A DNA stretch of 64,000 nucleotides from Rhodohalobacter halophilus (GCF_001715195.1 NZ_MDWE01000042.1:1-64000), one strand, 5' to 3'; shown: positions 43,486 to 52,623, numbered from the stretch's first letter. Program-made: numbers and translations. The notes: generated from the sequence alone by a model not told the origin.

Positions 43486-45339
43486 ATGAAAAAATTGGCT
43501 GCCGCACTGTTTCATTTTTATTTTTTCATTGTATTCGTCACATCATCGTCAATCGCTCAATCGTCCTCAATCACCGTTCCTGTAATTGAAGACGGCCAGG
43601 CACAGGTGATAGAAGCATTTAACAATCCGGAAGAGTGGATCCGCCATGATCTATGGGTTGAAACCGATTTTGATACCGACGGTGATGGAAAACCGGACCG
43701 AATGTATGTATCGGTAACACGACCTGCCCAAACCGAAAACGGTGACCTTCAACTTCCTGTAATCTATGAAACCAGTCCCTATTACGCCGGCACGGCACGC
43801 CCGCCATACGATTTCTTCTGGGATGTAAAACAGGAACTGGGCGAGGAGCCACCTACTCGAAAACCGGGACCGGATGTGCAGCGACGCGGAGAACGCCCGA
43901 TCATATCCAACTCGCATATCGCTACCTGGGTTCCAAGAGGCTTTATCGTCGTTCACTCAACATCACCCGGAACAGGATTGTCGGACGGATCCCCTTCTGT
44001 TGGCGGTGAAAATGAAGCCCTGGCACCAAAAGCAGTGATTGATTGGTTAAACGGACGCGCAAACGGATACTCTACACGCGATGGAGATGAGATCGTTGAG
44101 GCGTACTGGACCAATGGAAATGTAGGTATGACCGGCACCTCCTACAACGGATTTTTACCATTTGCTGCCGCAACAACCGGTGTAGATGGTTTGAAGGCGA
44201 TAATTCCTGTTGCTCCTGTGACTTCGTTTTATATGTACTACCGATCTAACGGATTGGTACGTTCGCCGGGCGGTTACCTTGGTGAAGACGTTGATGTACT
44301 TTATGATTTTGTGCACAGCGGTGACGAATCGAAACGGGAGTATAACAACCGCACCATGCGGGATGGAATTATGGCAGAGGGCTTGGACCGCAAAACCGGC
44401 GACTACAACGATTTCTGGGAAGAGCGCGACTACCTGAAACAAATGGATGGCTACAAAGCCGCTACGCTTTTTGCACACGCCTTTAATGACTGGAACGTTA
44501 TGCCTGAGCACACCTATCATGCGTATGAAAAACTGAAAGAGATGGGTGTACCATCGATGGTGTACTATCACCAGGGCGGGCACGGCGGAGAACCTCCGCA
44601 TGAACTGATGAACCAGTGGTTTACACGGTATCTTTTTGGGGTTGAAAACGGAGTTGAAGATCTGCCCCGCTCGTGGATTGTCCGGGAACGCGATGAGCGT
44701 GACGAACCCACTCCGTATGATGACTTCCCTCACCCCGCAGCCTCTGACGTTACCTTCTATCTGTCGCCCGGAGCCCCTGAACGCGGTGGTCTGACGCTGA
44801 GCAGGCCTGCCAAACAGGGCACCGAAACGCTGACCGACAACTTTTCCTTTACCGGTTCATCACTGGCCCGGGCTGAGTGGACCGGTCACCGGCTGATCTA
44901 CCTGACGCCCGAACTTGCCGATTCGGTGCACATCTCGGGAGCTGCATCGGTATCGATAACCCTGGCCAGCAGCAAGCCGGCTGCCAACCTCACGGTCTGG
45001 ATGGTCTCCCTGCCGTGGAATGACGGGCGGAACTCTCAAATTACCGACAATATCATCACCAAAGGGTGGGCGAGTCCACAGAATCACAGCTCCATCCACC
45101 AGAGTGAACCGCTCGAACCCGGAACGTTTTACACCGTTGAGTTTGACCTTCAGCCTAACGATCAGATCATTCCCGCCGGGCAGCAGATCGGACTGATGAT
45201 CTTTTCAAGCGATAAAGAGTATACCCTTTGGCCGCAACCGGGTACGGAGTTAACGGTCGACCTCGGACGCACCACGCTGACGCTTCCGGTTCTCTATGGT
45301 GAGGAGGCATTTTCAGGGATTGACTGGAACGGCAACTGA
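43486..45339 (+). CDS. Secreted CocE/NonD family hydrolase (X-Pro dipeptidyl-peptidase S15-like)
   Basis: 617 residues from the ATG at 43486, which gives a signal peptide ending SSSIAQ; the frame is open further upstream but adds a non-signal stretch. The catalytic domain has the nucleophile S219 in TGTSYNGFLPFAA, an Asp in HAFNDWNVMPEHTY and the His in YYHQGGHGGEPPH. A C-terminal jelly-roll with VWMVSLPWNDGR and DLQPNDQIIPAGQQIGLMIF follows. The family includes cocaine esterase and prolyl dipeptidyl-peptidase. The first half has composition like its neighbours; from about 44640 onward G+C rises, which is odd within one gene. Confidence 0.88.
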   Translation: MKKLAAALFHFYFFIVFVTSSSIAQSSSITVPVIEDGQAQVIEAFNNPEEWIRHDLWVETDFDTDGDGKPDRMYVSVTRPAQTENGDLQLPVIYETSPYYAGTARPPYDFFWDVKQELGEEPPTRKPGPDVQRRGERPIISNSHIATWVPRGFIVVHSTSPGTGLSDGSPSVGGENEALAPKAVIDWLNGRANGYSTRDGDEIVEAYWTNGNVGMTGTSYNGFLPFAAATTGVDGLKAIIPVAPVTSFYMYYRSNGLVRSPGGYLGEDVDVLYDFVHSGDESKREYNNRTMRDGIMAEGLDRKTGDYNDFWEERDYLKQMDGYKAATLFAHAFNDWNVMPEHTYHAYEKLKEMGVPSMVYYHQGGHGGEPPHELMNQWFTRYLFGVENGVEDLPRSWIVRERDERDEPTPYDDFPHPAASDVTFYLSPGAPERGGLTLSRPAKQGTETLTDNFSFTGSSLARAEWTGHRLIYLTPELADSVHISGAASVSITLASSKPAANLTVWMVSLPWNDGRNSQITDNIITKGWASPQNHSSIHQSEPLEPGTFYTVEFDLQPNDQIIPAGQQIGLMIFSSDKEYTLWPQPGTELTVDLGRTTLTLPVLYGEEAFSGIDWNGN

Positions 45340-45385
45340 CCCGCTGAACGGTGAAGCGGAAACCGGATTTCACAAAATTGAAAAA

Positions 45386-45393
45386 TAAATTTG
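45386..45393 (+). promoter_or_regulatory. Possible -7 promoter box for the methionine leader
   Basis: TAAATTTG fits TAnnTTTG and lies 35 bases before the leader-peptide ATG. No clear -33 box. Confidence 0.35.
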
Positions 45394-45427
45394 CATTTTC
45401 TTTGCAGACAGCAATATCTTAAAGCCA

Positions 45428-45514
45428 ATGAAAAATTCTACCCGACATAGCGGCATTTTTGCAATCTGTACCATGTGTATGTGTATGCATAGCTACATAT
45501 CGTACAGAGGGTAA
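45428..45514 (+). CDS. Met/Cys-rich leader peptide (28 codons) of a transcription attenuator
   Basis: ATG at 45428, TAA at 45512. The 28-residue product is MKNSTRHSGIFAIC, then TMCMCMHSYISYRG. Codons 14-20 read Cys-Thr-Met-Cys-Met-Cys-Met: three UGU and three AUG codons in seven. Seven bases at the end of the frame (CAGAGGG, 45505-45511) are exactly complementary to CCCTCTG (45542-45548), which is also part of the left arm of the terminator just downstream. A ribosome stalled for lack of Cys/Met would leave 45505-45511 free to form the antiterminator; one that reaches the stop would cover it and let the terminator form. This is the classic attenuation geometry. No characterised family with this peptide is known to me. 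Confidence 0.72.
   Translation: MKNSTRHSGIFAICTMCMCMHSYISYRG
45467..45506 (+). other. Possible pause hairpin inside the leader reading frame
   Basis: TGTAC (45467-45471) can pair with GTACA (45502-45506) and ATGT with ACAT further in, with a small internal loop. It spans the Cys/Met codons and overlaps the antiterminator strand, as the 1:2 hairpin does in classic attenuators. Confidence 0.4.
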
Positions 45515-45539
45515 CTTTTCATGAAATAATTTATTTGAT

Positions 45540-45568
45540 GGCCCTCTGGAAACAGCAGGGCCTTTTTT
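45540..45568 (+). terminator. Attenuator terminator of the leader peptide
   Basis: Stem GGCCCTCTG (45540-45548) with CAGcAGGGCC (45553-45562, one bulged C), tetraloop GAAA, then T6. Its left arm competes with the antiterminator strand 45505-45511. Confidence 0.82.
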
Positions 45569-45585
45569 GTTCAGTTTAACTGAAC
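45569..45585. promoter_or_regulatory. Operator-like palindrome between attenuator and riboswitch
   Basis: GTTCAGTT-T-AACTGAAC: 8-bp perfect arms around one base. Candidate binding site for a dimeric regulator, or part of a second promoter feeding the riboswitch. Confidence 0.5.
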
Positions 45586-45608
45586 ATCGTTCTTTATCAA
45601 AACTGAGT

Positions 45609-45731
45609 CTTATCAAGAAAGGTGGAGGGACAGGCCCTGTGAAACCTTAGCAACCGCCCCGGTTTATCCGGGGGCCAGGTGCTAAATCCTGCCCGTCACG
45701 GTTTGAATGAACCGCGACAGGGAAAGATAAG
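45609..45731 (+). ncRNA. SAM-I (S-box) riboswitch aptamer
   Basis: P1 CTTATC (45609-45614) pairs with GATAAG (45726-45731). The core shows the S-box consensus: GGTGGAGGGAC, GGCCC, TGAAACC, AGCAACC, then GGTGCTAAATCCTGCCC, and a P4 hairpin around CGGTTTGAATGAACCG. High SAM is expected to close P1 and allow the downstream terminator, switching off the methionine genes. Confidence 0.95.
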
Positions 45732-45768
45732 AAGTCTGGCTCCCCTGTAGTTCACAGGTTCTGTATAA

Positions 45769-45818
45769 AGCCTCTTCTGAAAATCTTTCCCGCAGGATTT
45801 TCGGAAGAGGCTTTTTTT
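45769..45818 (+). terminator. Expression-platform terminator of the SAM riboswitch
   Basis: 17-bp stem (45769-45785 with 45796-45812, one mismatch), 10-base loop, then T7. It precedes the first structural gene by 35 bases. Confidence 0.88.
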
Positions 45819-45853
45819 GTTTGAATCCAATTTAATTCCAAACTGCAGGACCC

Positions 45854-46333
45854 TTGAAAAGCACATTTAACAACTGGTATGAAACAAAGATGCGGGCAAC
45901 TCCGGAGTTGTCGGATGAGACCGACCGGATTGAGCAGCACCTCGACCGGATCCGGACTGTCGCGATCGTCGGGCTTTCACGCAACCGGCACAAAGACAGC
46001 CATTTTGTGGGCCGGTACCTTCAAAAGGCCGGATATACCATCTACCCCGTCAACCCCGGGGCCGACGAGATACTGGGCGTCAAAGCTTACCCCGACCTGA
46101 AATCAATTCCCGAAGCGGTGGATGCAGTCGACATTTTTGTGAAACCCGAGTCGGTACCCGCAGTTGTTGAGGCATCCATCGCCATCCGCCCAAATATTAT
46201 CTGGCTTCAGCTGGGCACCGGGAATCACCCGGATCAAAAAGCGATCGCTGAGCAAAATGGGATCACCCTGGTGCAAAACCGGTGCATGAAAGTGGATCAC
46301 CAGTTCCTGATTCGCGACCGGGACAACGTCTGA
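45854..46333 (+). CDS. CoA-binding domain protein, first gene under the SAM riboswitch
   Basis: 159 residues, start TTG with an AGGA box a few bases upstream; an ATG twelve codons later is an alternative. Single Rossmann-type CoA-binding domain: VAIVGLSRNRHKDSHFVGRYLQKAGYTIYPVNP, YPDLKSIPEAVDAVDIFVKPESV, and the C-terminal NRCMKVDH. It is a paralogue of 12833-13267. The biochemical role is not established, but placement directly under a SAM riboswitch and before metY suggests a link to sulfur amino acid metabolism (inference). Composition here is clearly G+C-rich compared with most of the window. Confidence 0.85.
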   Translation: MKSTFNNWYETKMRATPELSDETDRIEQHLDRIRTVAIVGLSRNRHKDSHFVGRYLQKAGYTIYPVNPGADEILGVKAYPDLKSIPEAVDAVDIFVKPESVPAVVEASIAIRPNIIWLQLGTGNHPDQKAIAEQNGITLVQNRCMKVDHQFLIRDRDNV

Positions 46334-46375
46334 TATCCAAAACCATTTTAAAAAAACATAACACCAACTGAATAA

Positions 46376-47719
<1,344 letters not shown>

Positions 47720-47743
47720 CACGATACTGCAGCATAACAAAAA

Positions 47744-47772
47744 AACCCGGCTCCGAAAATCGGAACCGGGTT
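47744..47772 (+). repeat. Intra-operon hairpin
   Basis: 13-bp stem with one mismatch (AACCCGG-c-TCCGA / TCGGA-a-CCGGGTT), loop of three A, only two T after. It could partly terminate or stabilise the metY message. Confidence 0.5.
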
Positions 47773-47842
47773 CAAAACCATAACGCCGGAAGGCACTTTT
47801 TAGCGGAAGACCAACCGGCATCATGACAAACCAAATATACAA

Positions 47843-48928
47843 ATGAGTCACGTAAAATTCGCATACTGGGTTCCCAATGTCAGCGGCGGGCTTGTGGTTT
47901 CAACGTTGCCGCAACAGACCGACTGGACATTTGAGGCCAACAAACGATACGCACAAACAGCAGAACAGAACGGCTTTGATTACGCACTGCTTCAAACCCG
48001 CTTTATTGCCAGCTATGGCGCCGACAAACAGCTTGAAGCAGCTGCACTGGGATCGGCACTGGCTGCCGTTACCGATAAAATCAACCTGATTTCAGCGGTT
48101 CATCCGGGTTTATGGCATCCGGCCGTCTACGCCAAAATACTCTCTACAATAGACCGGGTAAGCGGCGGACGCGCAGCCGTAAATGTGGTCAGCGGATGGT
48201 TCAAGGGCGAGTTCACCTCCTTTGGCGAACCCTGGCTGGAACATGATGAGCGCTACAGGCGATCGGAAGAGTTTATTAAAGTTCTGCGACAGCTCTGGAG
48301 TGAGGAGAAAGCCAATTTCAGAGGCGACTTCTACCAAATCAGTGATGCCCCCCATAAACCCAAACCGGTTCGCGAAGAGGGTATTCCCATCTTCCAGGGC
48401 GGCAACTCCAAGGCAGCCCGGCAGATGGCTGCCAAAGTCTCCGATTGGTATTTCATGAACGGCAATACCAACCAGGGAATACGGGATCAGATCGATGATG
48501 TAAAACAGCTCGCTCAAAAAGAGGGCCGGGAAGTCAAGTTTGCACTCAACGGTTTTGTGATTGTACGCGATACCGAAGAGGAGGCAATCGCACAGCTGGA
48601 ACAGATCATCACCCATGCCAACGATGACGCCGTTGAAGGGTTTCGAAAAGCCGTTCAGCAAGCCGGTGCCTCATCAAAAGAGGGCGAAGGAATGTGGGCC
48701 AACTCTTCCTTCGAAGACCTGGTGCAGTACAACGACGGATTTAAAACCGGGTTGATCGGCACCCCTGAACAGGTGGCCGACCGAATCATCGAATTGAAAG
48801 AGCTGGGGGTAGACCTGGTGCTAACCGCATTTCTCAATTACGATACGGAACTCGAGGAGTTTGGAAAAAAAGTGATCCCGCTGGTCAGGGAAAAGGAACA
48901 GGAACGCCAAAAGGGAGCCGCGGCCTGA
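47843..48928 (+). CDS. sfnG: FMNH2-dependent monooxygenase, dimethylsulfone monooxygenase (SfnG)-like
   Basis: 361 residues of the LLM bacterial luciferase-like family. The opening HVKFAYWVPNVSGGLVVSTLPQQTDW and the block GGRAAVNVVSGWFKGEFTSFGEPW match the SfnG/SsuD subgroup; EGIPIFQGGNSKAARQMAA and GNTNQGIRDQIDD are further family marks. Known SfnG enzymes convert dimethylsulfone to methanesulfinate with reduced flavin from a partner reductase, not seen here. In a SAM-controlled methionine operon, release of sulfur from organosulfur compounds for methionine synthesis is a reasonable inference. Substrate unproven. Confidence 0.82.
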   Translation: MSHVKFAYWVPNVSGGLVVSTLPQQTDWTFEANKRYAQTAEQNGFDYALLQTRFIASYGADKQLEAAALGSALAAVTDKINLISAVHPGLWHPAVYAKILSTIDRVSGGRAAVNVVSGWFKGEFTSFGEPWLEHDERYRRSEEFIKVLRQLWSEEKANFRGDFYQISDAPHKPKPVREEGIPIFQGGNSKAARQMAAKVSDWYFMNGNTNQGIRDQIDDVKQLAQKEGREVKFALNGFVIVRDTEEEAIAQLEQIITHANDDAVEGFRKAVQQAGASSKEGEGMWANSSFEDLVQYNDGFKTGLIGTPEQVADRIIELKELGVDLVLTAFLNYDTELEEFGKKVIPLVREKEQERQKGAAA

Positions 48929-48986
48929 CACCTGCCGAAAACTGAATACTCACTCTGCTTAAAAACATTTAAAAACGAAAGAACCC

Positions 48987-49526
48987 ATGAGTACAACAAT
49001 CAAAACCACCCCCAAGCACGATCCGGAACTGGAAAAATCACTTTTAAACCTGATTGAAGGGATTCGGAGCGACCCCAAACAGGCCGGTGCAACCTTTAAG
49101 GCTCGTTCAGAGCTTACCGAGGGATTCCTGGCCGATATCAATGTCCGGGATTTCACGTTCCACTCTGATGAACCCAAAGACCTGGGCGGCACCGACAAGG
49201 GGCCCAACCCGGTTGAATATGTACTCGGCGCCTTTGCCGCGTGCCAGGAAATTGTCATCAAAGCGTACGCCACCGTACTGGGCATCCGGGTATCGTCGGT
49301 ACGTGTCGATGTACAGGGCAAACTCGATCTGCACGGATTCCTGAACCTCTCTGACGAGCGGCCGGGCTTTACCGGAGTCACCTACCAGACCGTGATTGAA
49401 ACGGATGAAACGGATGAAAAAAAGCTGAAACAGCTTGAAGAGTTCTCGGTTAACAGATGCCCGGTGCTCGACATCGTTCGCGATCCGGTGCCCGTTGAAG
49501 GCTCCATTCAATTTCAACAACCCTAA
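48987..49526 (+). CDS. OsmC family protein
   Basis: 179 residues. The N-terminal extension is followed by the OsmC fold: TFHSDEPKDLGGTDKGPNPVEYVLGAFAACQEIVIKAYATVLGI contains the first active-site Cys, and NRCPVLDIVRD the second, the peroxidatic/resolving pair of OsmC/Ohr-like proteins. These reduce organic peroxides or act on acyl or sulfur-adduct substrates; the exact role here is unknown. Its place after sfnG, under sulfur control, suggests sulfur redox handling. Confidence 0.85.
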   Translation: MSTTIKTTPKHDPELEKSLLNLIEGIRSDPKQAGATFKARSELTEGFLADINVRDFTFHSDEPKDLGGTDKGPNPVEYVLGAFAACQEIVIKAYATVLGIRVSSVRVDVQGKLDLHGFLNLSDERPGFTGVTYQTVIETDETDEKKLKQLEEFSVNRCPVLDIVRDPVPVEGSIQFQQP

Positions 49527-49613
49527 TTAGATATCTGCAAGCCTCTTCCGGCATAAAGCCGGGAGGGGCCTGCCATCAACCAGAACCCTGAAACCAAACA
49601 GAAGGATGCAAAC

Positions 49614-50660
49614 ATGAATCAAGGAATTACGCAAACCCGCTTGGAGGATCATTTTATCACTGAATCGGGTGCCCGGCTGGAGTCGCCCGAAGTTGCCTAC
49701 AAGACGTGGGGAACGCTCAATGGCGGCCGCGACAATGTGGTTCTGATCTGTCATGCTTTGACCGGCCATGCGGCTGCCGATGAGTGGTTTCCCGGCATCT
49801 TTGGCAAGGGCAACATCTGCGATCCCGATCAGCATTTCATCATCTGCATCAATGTTCCCGGAAGCTGCTACGGATCGGTGGGCCCGCAGTCGGTCAATCC
49901 GCAAACCGGCCGGCCCTATCGCAACGACTTCCCCGAACTGACTATCAGGGATATGGTGCGATTTCAGCAGCAGTTTCTGGATCAGCTGGGTATCAACGGA
50001 ATTGAACTGGTCATCGGCGGTTCCATGGGCGGCATGCAGGCGCTGGAGTTTATTATCATGGATCGCCGTTCTCGTTCAGCTGTACTGATCGCCATGGGGA
50101 AAGCTCATACCCCTTGGGCGATCGGTATCAGCCATGCTCAGAGAACTGCCATCACCAACGATCCCGGCTGGAAAGATGGGAACTACGAACTGAATGAGGG
50201 TCCGTTTCGTGGTGTAGCTGCTGCCCGAATGATGGCAATGATCACCTATCGGGCACCGGAGGATTACAACCGAAAATTCGGACGAAAGCTTCAAAATGAA
50301 GATGGTCAATTTCAGATTGAGTCCTACCTGAACCACCAGGGTGAAAAGCTGGCCAAACGGATGGATGCTCATACCTACATTACGCTGACAAAAGCAATGG
50401 ATTCACACGATATCTCCCGTGGCCGCAGTGACTTTGAACAGGTTCTGGACCGGGTAGAAATTCCGGTTCAGGTCATAGGTATCCGTTCAGACCACCTCTA
50501 CCCCATTGCTGAACAGAAAGAGCTTGCGGACCTGCTCCCCAATGGGCGATATGCTGAGATCGATTCACCTGCAGGCCACGATGGATTCCTGATTGAATTT
50601 GATCAACTCAATGAAATCATCATCCCATTTGTAAAACATAAAGAACTTCAATTTATCTGA
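49614..50660 (+). CDS. metX: Homoserine O-acetyltransferase
   Basis: 348 residues. Alpha/beta hydrolase-fold acyltransferase with LESPEVAYKTWGTLN, the catalytic Ser137 in VIGGSMGGMQALEF, Asp in GIRSDHLYPIAEQ and His in SPAGHDGFLIEF. It activates homoserine with acetyl-CoA for MetY. The first third is G+C-rich like the upstream genes; base composition falls toward the window average after about 50100, which marks the right edge of that block. hom starts three bases after its stop. Confidence 0.94.
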   Translation: MNQGITQTRLEDHFITESGARLESPEVAYKTWGTLNGGRDNVVLICHALTGHAAADEWFPGIFGKGNICDPDQHFIICINVPGSCYGSVGPQSVNPQTGRPYRNDFPELTIRDMVRFQQQFLDQLGINGIELVIGGSMGGMQALEFIIMDRRSRSAVLIAMGKAHTPWAIGISHAQRTAITNDPGWKDGNYELNEGPFRGVAAARMMAMITYRAPEDYNRKFGRKLQNEDGQFQIESYLNHQGEKLAKRMDAHTYITLTKAMDSHDISRGRSDFEQVLDRVEIPVQVIGIRSDHLYPIAEQKELADLLPNGRYAEIDSPAGHDGFLIEFDQLNEIIIPFVKHKELQFI

Positions 50661-50663
50661 ACC

Positions 50664-51734
50664 ATGTCACATTTACACGCCATTAAAAAATCATCTGCTC
50701 CATTCATCAAACCCAAACCCGTGAAAAAAGTCTTTATTGCCGGAGTCGGTGCTGTAGGGTGCACACTCATTCAGCAGCTGGAAAATCACCCATCATTAAA
50801 TGTCTTGGGATATTGTAATTCACGTCACGTTCAATGGCTTGATGGGGAGAAGGTGCATTACCAGCATAAAGACTTGCAAAAAGCTCCCGCAAAGAACTGG
50901 GATGAAATCATCAAAAAACTTACAACCTATAAACGGGGAAGCGTTATTTTTGTAGATGCAACAGGAAGTCCTGAAGTCTCTACACTGTACCCTTCACTGT
51001 TTGAACATGGTATTCATATTGTAACACCGAGTAAACTGGCCAACACTCAGAGCCAGGAAACTTTTGACAAACTTCACAGGATTGCCTTGGAAAATGAAGC
51101 CGAATTCTATTTTGAAACAAATGTAGGTGCCGGGCTTCCTGTTATCAGTACGGTCAAGAACTTAATTGCATCGGGTGATGAAATCCTTGAAATCAGCGGA
51201 GTGGTGTCCGGTACGATGACTTATCTCTTCTCTGAGCTGGAAAAAGGAGCCTCATTCAGCGAAACGGTCAATAAAGCCCGAACTCTCGGTTACGCAGAAC
51301 CCGATCCCCGGGATGATCTATCCGGAGAAGATGTAGTACGCAAGTTCCTGATTTTAGCCAGAGTTTGTGGTATTAAGATAGAACGGGATGAGGTGGCAGT
51401 TGATTCGCTTATTCCTGAACATCTTCAAAACGTGGAGCCGGGTCAATTTCTGGAGGGGCTGAAGGATTCAGACAAGGATTGGGAAAAAAGAATTGCTGAA
51501 GAATCTCAAAAGGGAAAAGTATTGCGCTACACAGGTAAACTGACAGGTAGGAAAATCAGTGTAGGCATTGAGGCTGTACCTAAACTCTCTGCATTGGGCA
51601 GTTTAACCGGAACCACAAATCTCATTACTCTTCGCACCAAACGATACAACGATCAACCTTTAACCATACAGGGTCCCGGGGCAGGAAAAGAGGTTACCGC
51701 TGCCGGCGTTTTGGCAGATCTCCTGAAAATATAG
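50664..51734 (+). CDS. hom: Homoserine dehydrogenase
   Basis: 356 residues without an aspartokinase domain or C-terminal ACT domain. The NAD(P) fingerprint VFIAGVGAVGCTLIQQLENHP lies at about 23-43. The substrate domain has ATGSPEVSTLYPSLFEHGIHIVTPSKLANTQSQ, FYFETNVGAGLPVISTVKNLI and the catalytic region YAEPDPRDDLSGEDVVRKFLILAR (catalytic Lys in RKF). It resembles the dehydrogenase half of ThrA. It makes homoserine for metX and for threonine. Last gene of the riboswitch operon, followed by a strong terminator. Confidence 0.92.
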   Translation: MSHLHAIKKSSAPFIKPKPVKKVFIAGVGAVGCTLIQQLENHPSLNVLGYCNSRHVQWLDGEKVHYQHKDLQKAPAKNWDEIIKKLTTYKRGSVIFVDATGSPEVSTLYPSLFEHGIHIVTPSKLANTQSQETFDKLHRIALENEAEFYFETNVGAGLPVISTVKNLIASGDEILEISGVVSGTMTYLFSELEKGASFSETVNKARTLGYAEPDPRDDLSGEDVVRKFLILARVCGIKIERDEVAVDSLIPEHLQNVEPGQFLEGLKDSDKDWEKRIAEESQKGKVLRYTGKLTGRKISVGIEAVPKLSALGSLTGTTNLITLRTKRYNDQPLTIQGPGAGKEVTAAGVLADLLKI

Positions 51735-51736
51735 AT

Positions 51737-51778
51737 CTAAAAAAACCTCCTGATCTTTTTCATCAGGAGGTTTTTTAG
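51737..51778. terminator. Bidirectional terminator
   Basis: Perfect stem, 17 bp or more, centred on ACCTCCTGAT/ATCAGGAGGT, with A-run and T-run flanks. It ends hom on one strand and the PGDxF protein gene on the other. Confidence 0.9.
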
Positions 51779-51793
51779 ATGTCAACGGCTAAA

Positions 51794-52429
51794 CTATTTC
51801 ACACTTCCCACTACAATGGCTGGAATACTAGCAATTTTCATTTCCGGATTGCTCTTTTCCGGCACTGCAAATAGGATGATTGCCAAAGGTGAACCTTTGC
51901 TGTTCCGCATTTGGCTTAATGCACGTCTCCCAATGTCAACAGCCATTCGCTCCAAATTTAAAAATGCATCTCCGGGGATGAATGCGTCTCCGGGAATGAA
52001 TGCATCGCCCGGAATGAATGCGTCTCCGGGGATAAAAGCATCCCCAGGAATGTACCTATCCAAGTCTCCGGCCAGTTGCCGTCCATTCATCATTCTGCTC
52101 AGTGATACAGGGCGTTCAGATAAGATCAACTGATGACTTGCCTTACCAATGATTCCATTTTCCCCCACTATGAACGATAACATTTGTCCGCCGGAGTTAT
52201 CCAGTTCTTGAGTTGACTTTACACTCAGTCTTCCATTTTCAACAATCCAGCGTGCAAGTTCTTCCGGGGCAACCCCTTTCTCTCTACTGTCAGATACTAA
52301 CATGCTATAGCTCCTCTCATTCAATTCCATCCTAAAAACAGACTCTCCTGAAGTTTGAGCTAATAAATTCGAATTAAAAATTACTGTAAATAATAAGATC
52401 CCCGATATTGATAAGATAACTTTTCTCAT
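51794..52429 (-). CDS. Secreted protein with five tandem IPGDAF hexapeptides, unknown function
   Basis: 211 residues. Signal peptide about 1-24 (ends LLAQ). An N-terminal conserved module (VFRMELNERSYSMLVSDSREKGVAPEELARWIVENG) is shared with the paralogue at 52624-53247. Residues 127-156 are five exact copies of IPGDAF (bases 51962-52051). The C-terminal module LERMAVDIGRRALSQ...LAIILFAVPEKSN is also shared. No known domain is recognised. The repeat copies differ at synonymous positions, so they are not a recent slippage product. Confidence 0.62.
   Translation of the reverse strand: MRKVILSISGILLFTVIFNSNLLAQTSGESVFRMELNERSYSMLVSDSREKGVAPEELARWIVENGRLSVKSTQELDNSGGQMLSFIVGENGIIGKASHQLILSERPVSLSRMMNGRQLAGDLDRYIPGDAFIPGDAFIPGDAFIPGDAFIPGDAFLNLERMAVDIGRRALSQMRNSKGSPLAIILFAVPEKSNPEMKIASIPAIVVGSVK
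51962..52051 (-). repeat. Five-copy 18-bp tandem repeat coding IPGDAF
   Basis: Five in-frame 18-base units, 90 bases, encoding IPGDAF five times with synonymous variation. Confidence 0.9.
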
Positions 52430-52572
52430 TGATGTACTCTTTAAATTAAAATTTAGGCCATTTGAATTAATCGAACCACAATTTGACCTTTAACTCTATA
52501 TGCGTAAAGGATTTGGATTAGCTGTCAAATGCACTTTAAGACTGACCGATGGTTTTTCTGTCTGTAATTTTT

Positions 52573-52608
52573 CATAAAAAAACCTCCCCGGTATAATGTG
52601 AGGAGGTT
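52573..52608 (-). terminator. Rho-independent terminator for the PGDHF protein gene
   Basis: 7-bp stem AACCTCC/GGAGGTT followed on the minus strand by a T-run. Confidence 0.75.
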
Positions 52609-52623
52609 CTCTTGATGAACTTG

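Noticed and set aside
44155-44733. 192-codon minus-strand frame inside the CocE-type gene
   Set aside because: Antisense to the catalytic region of a well-supported gene.
47744-47772. Full terminator between metY and the SfnG-like gene
   Set aside because: Only two T follow the stem, and the next gene runs on the same strand in the same pathway, so it is listed as an intra-operon hairpin.
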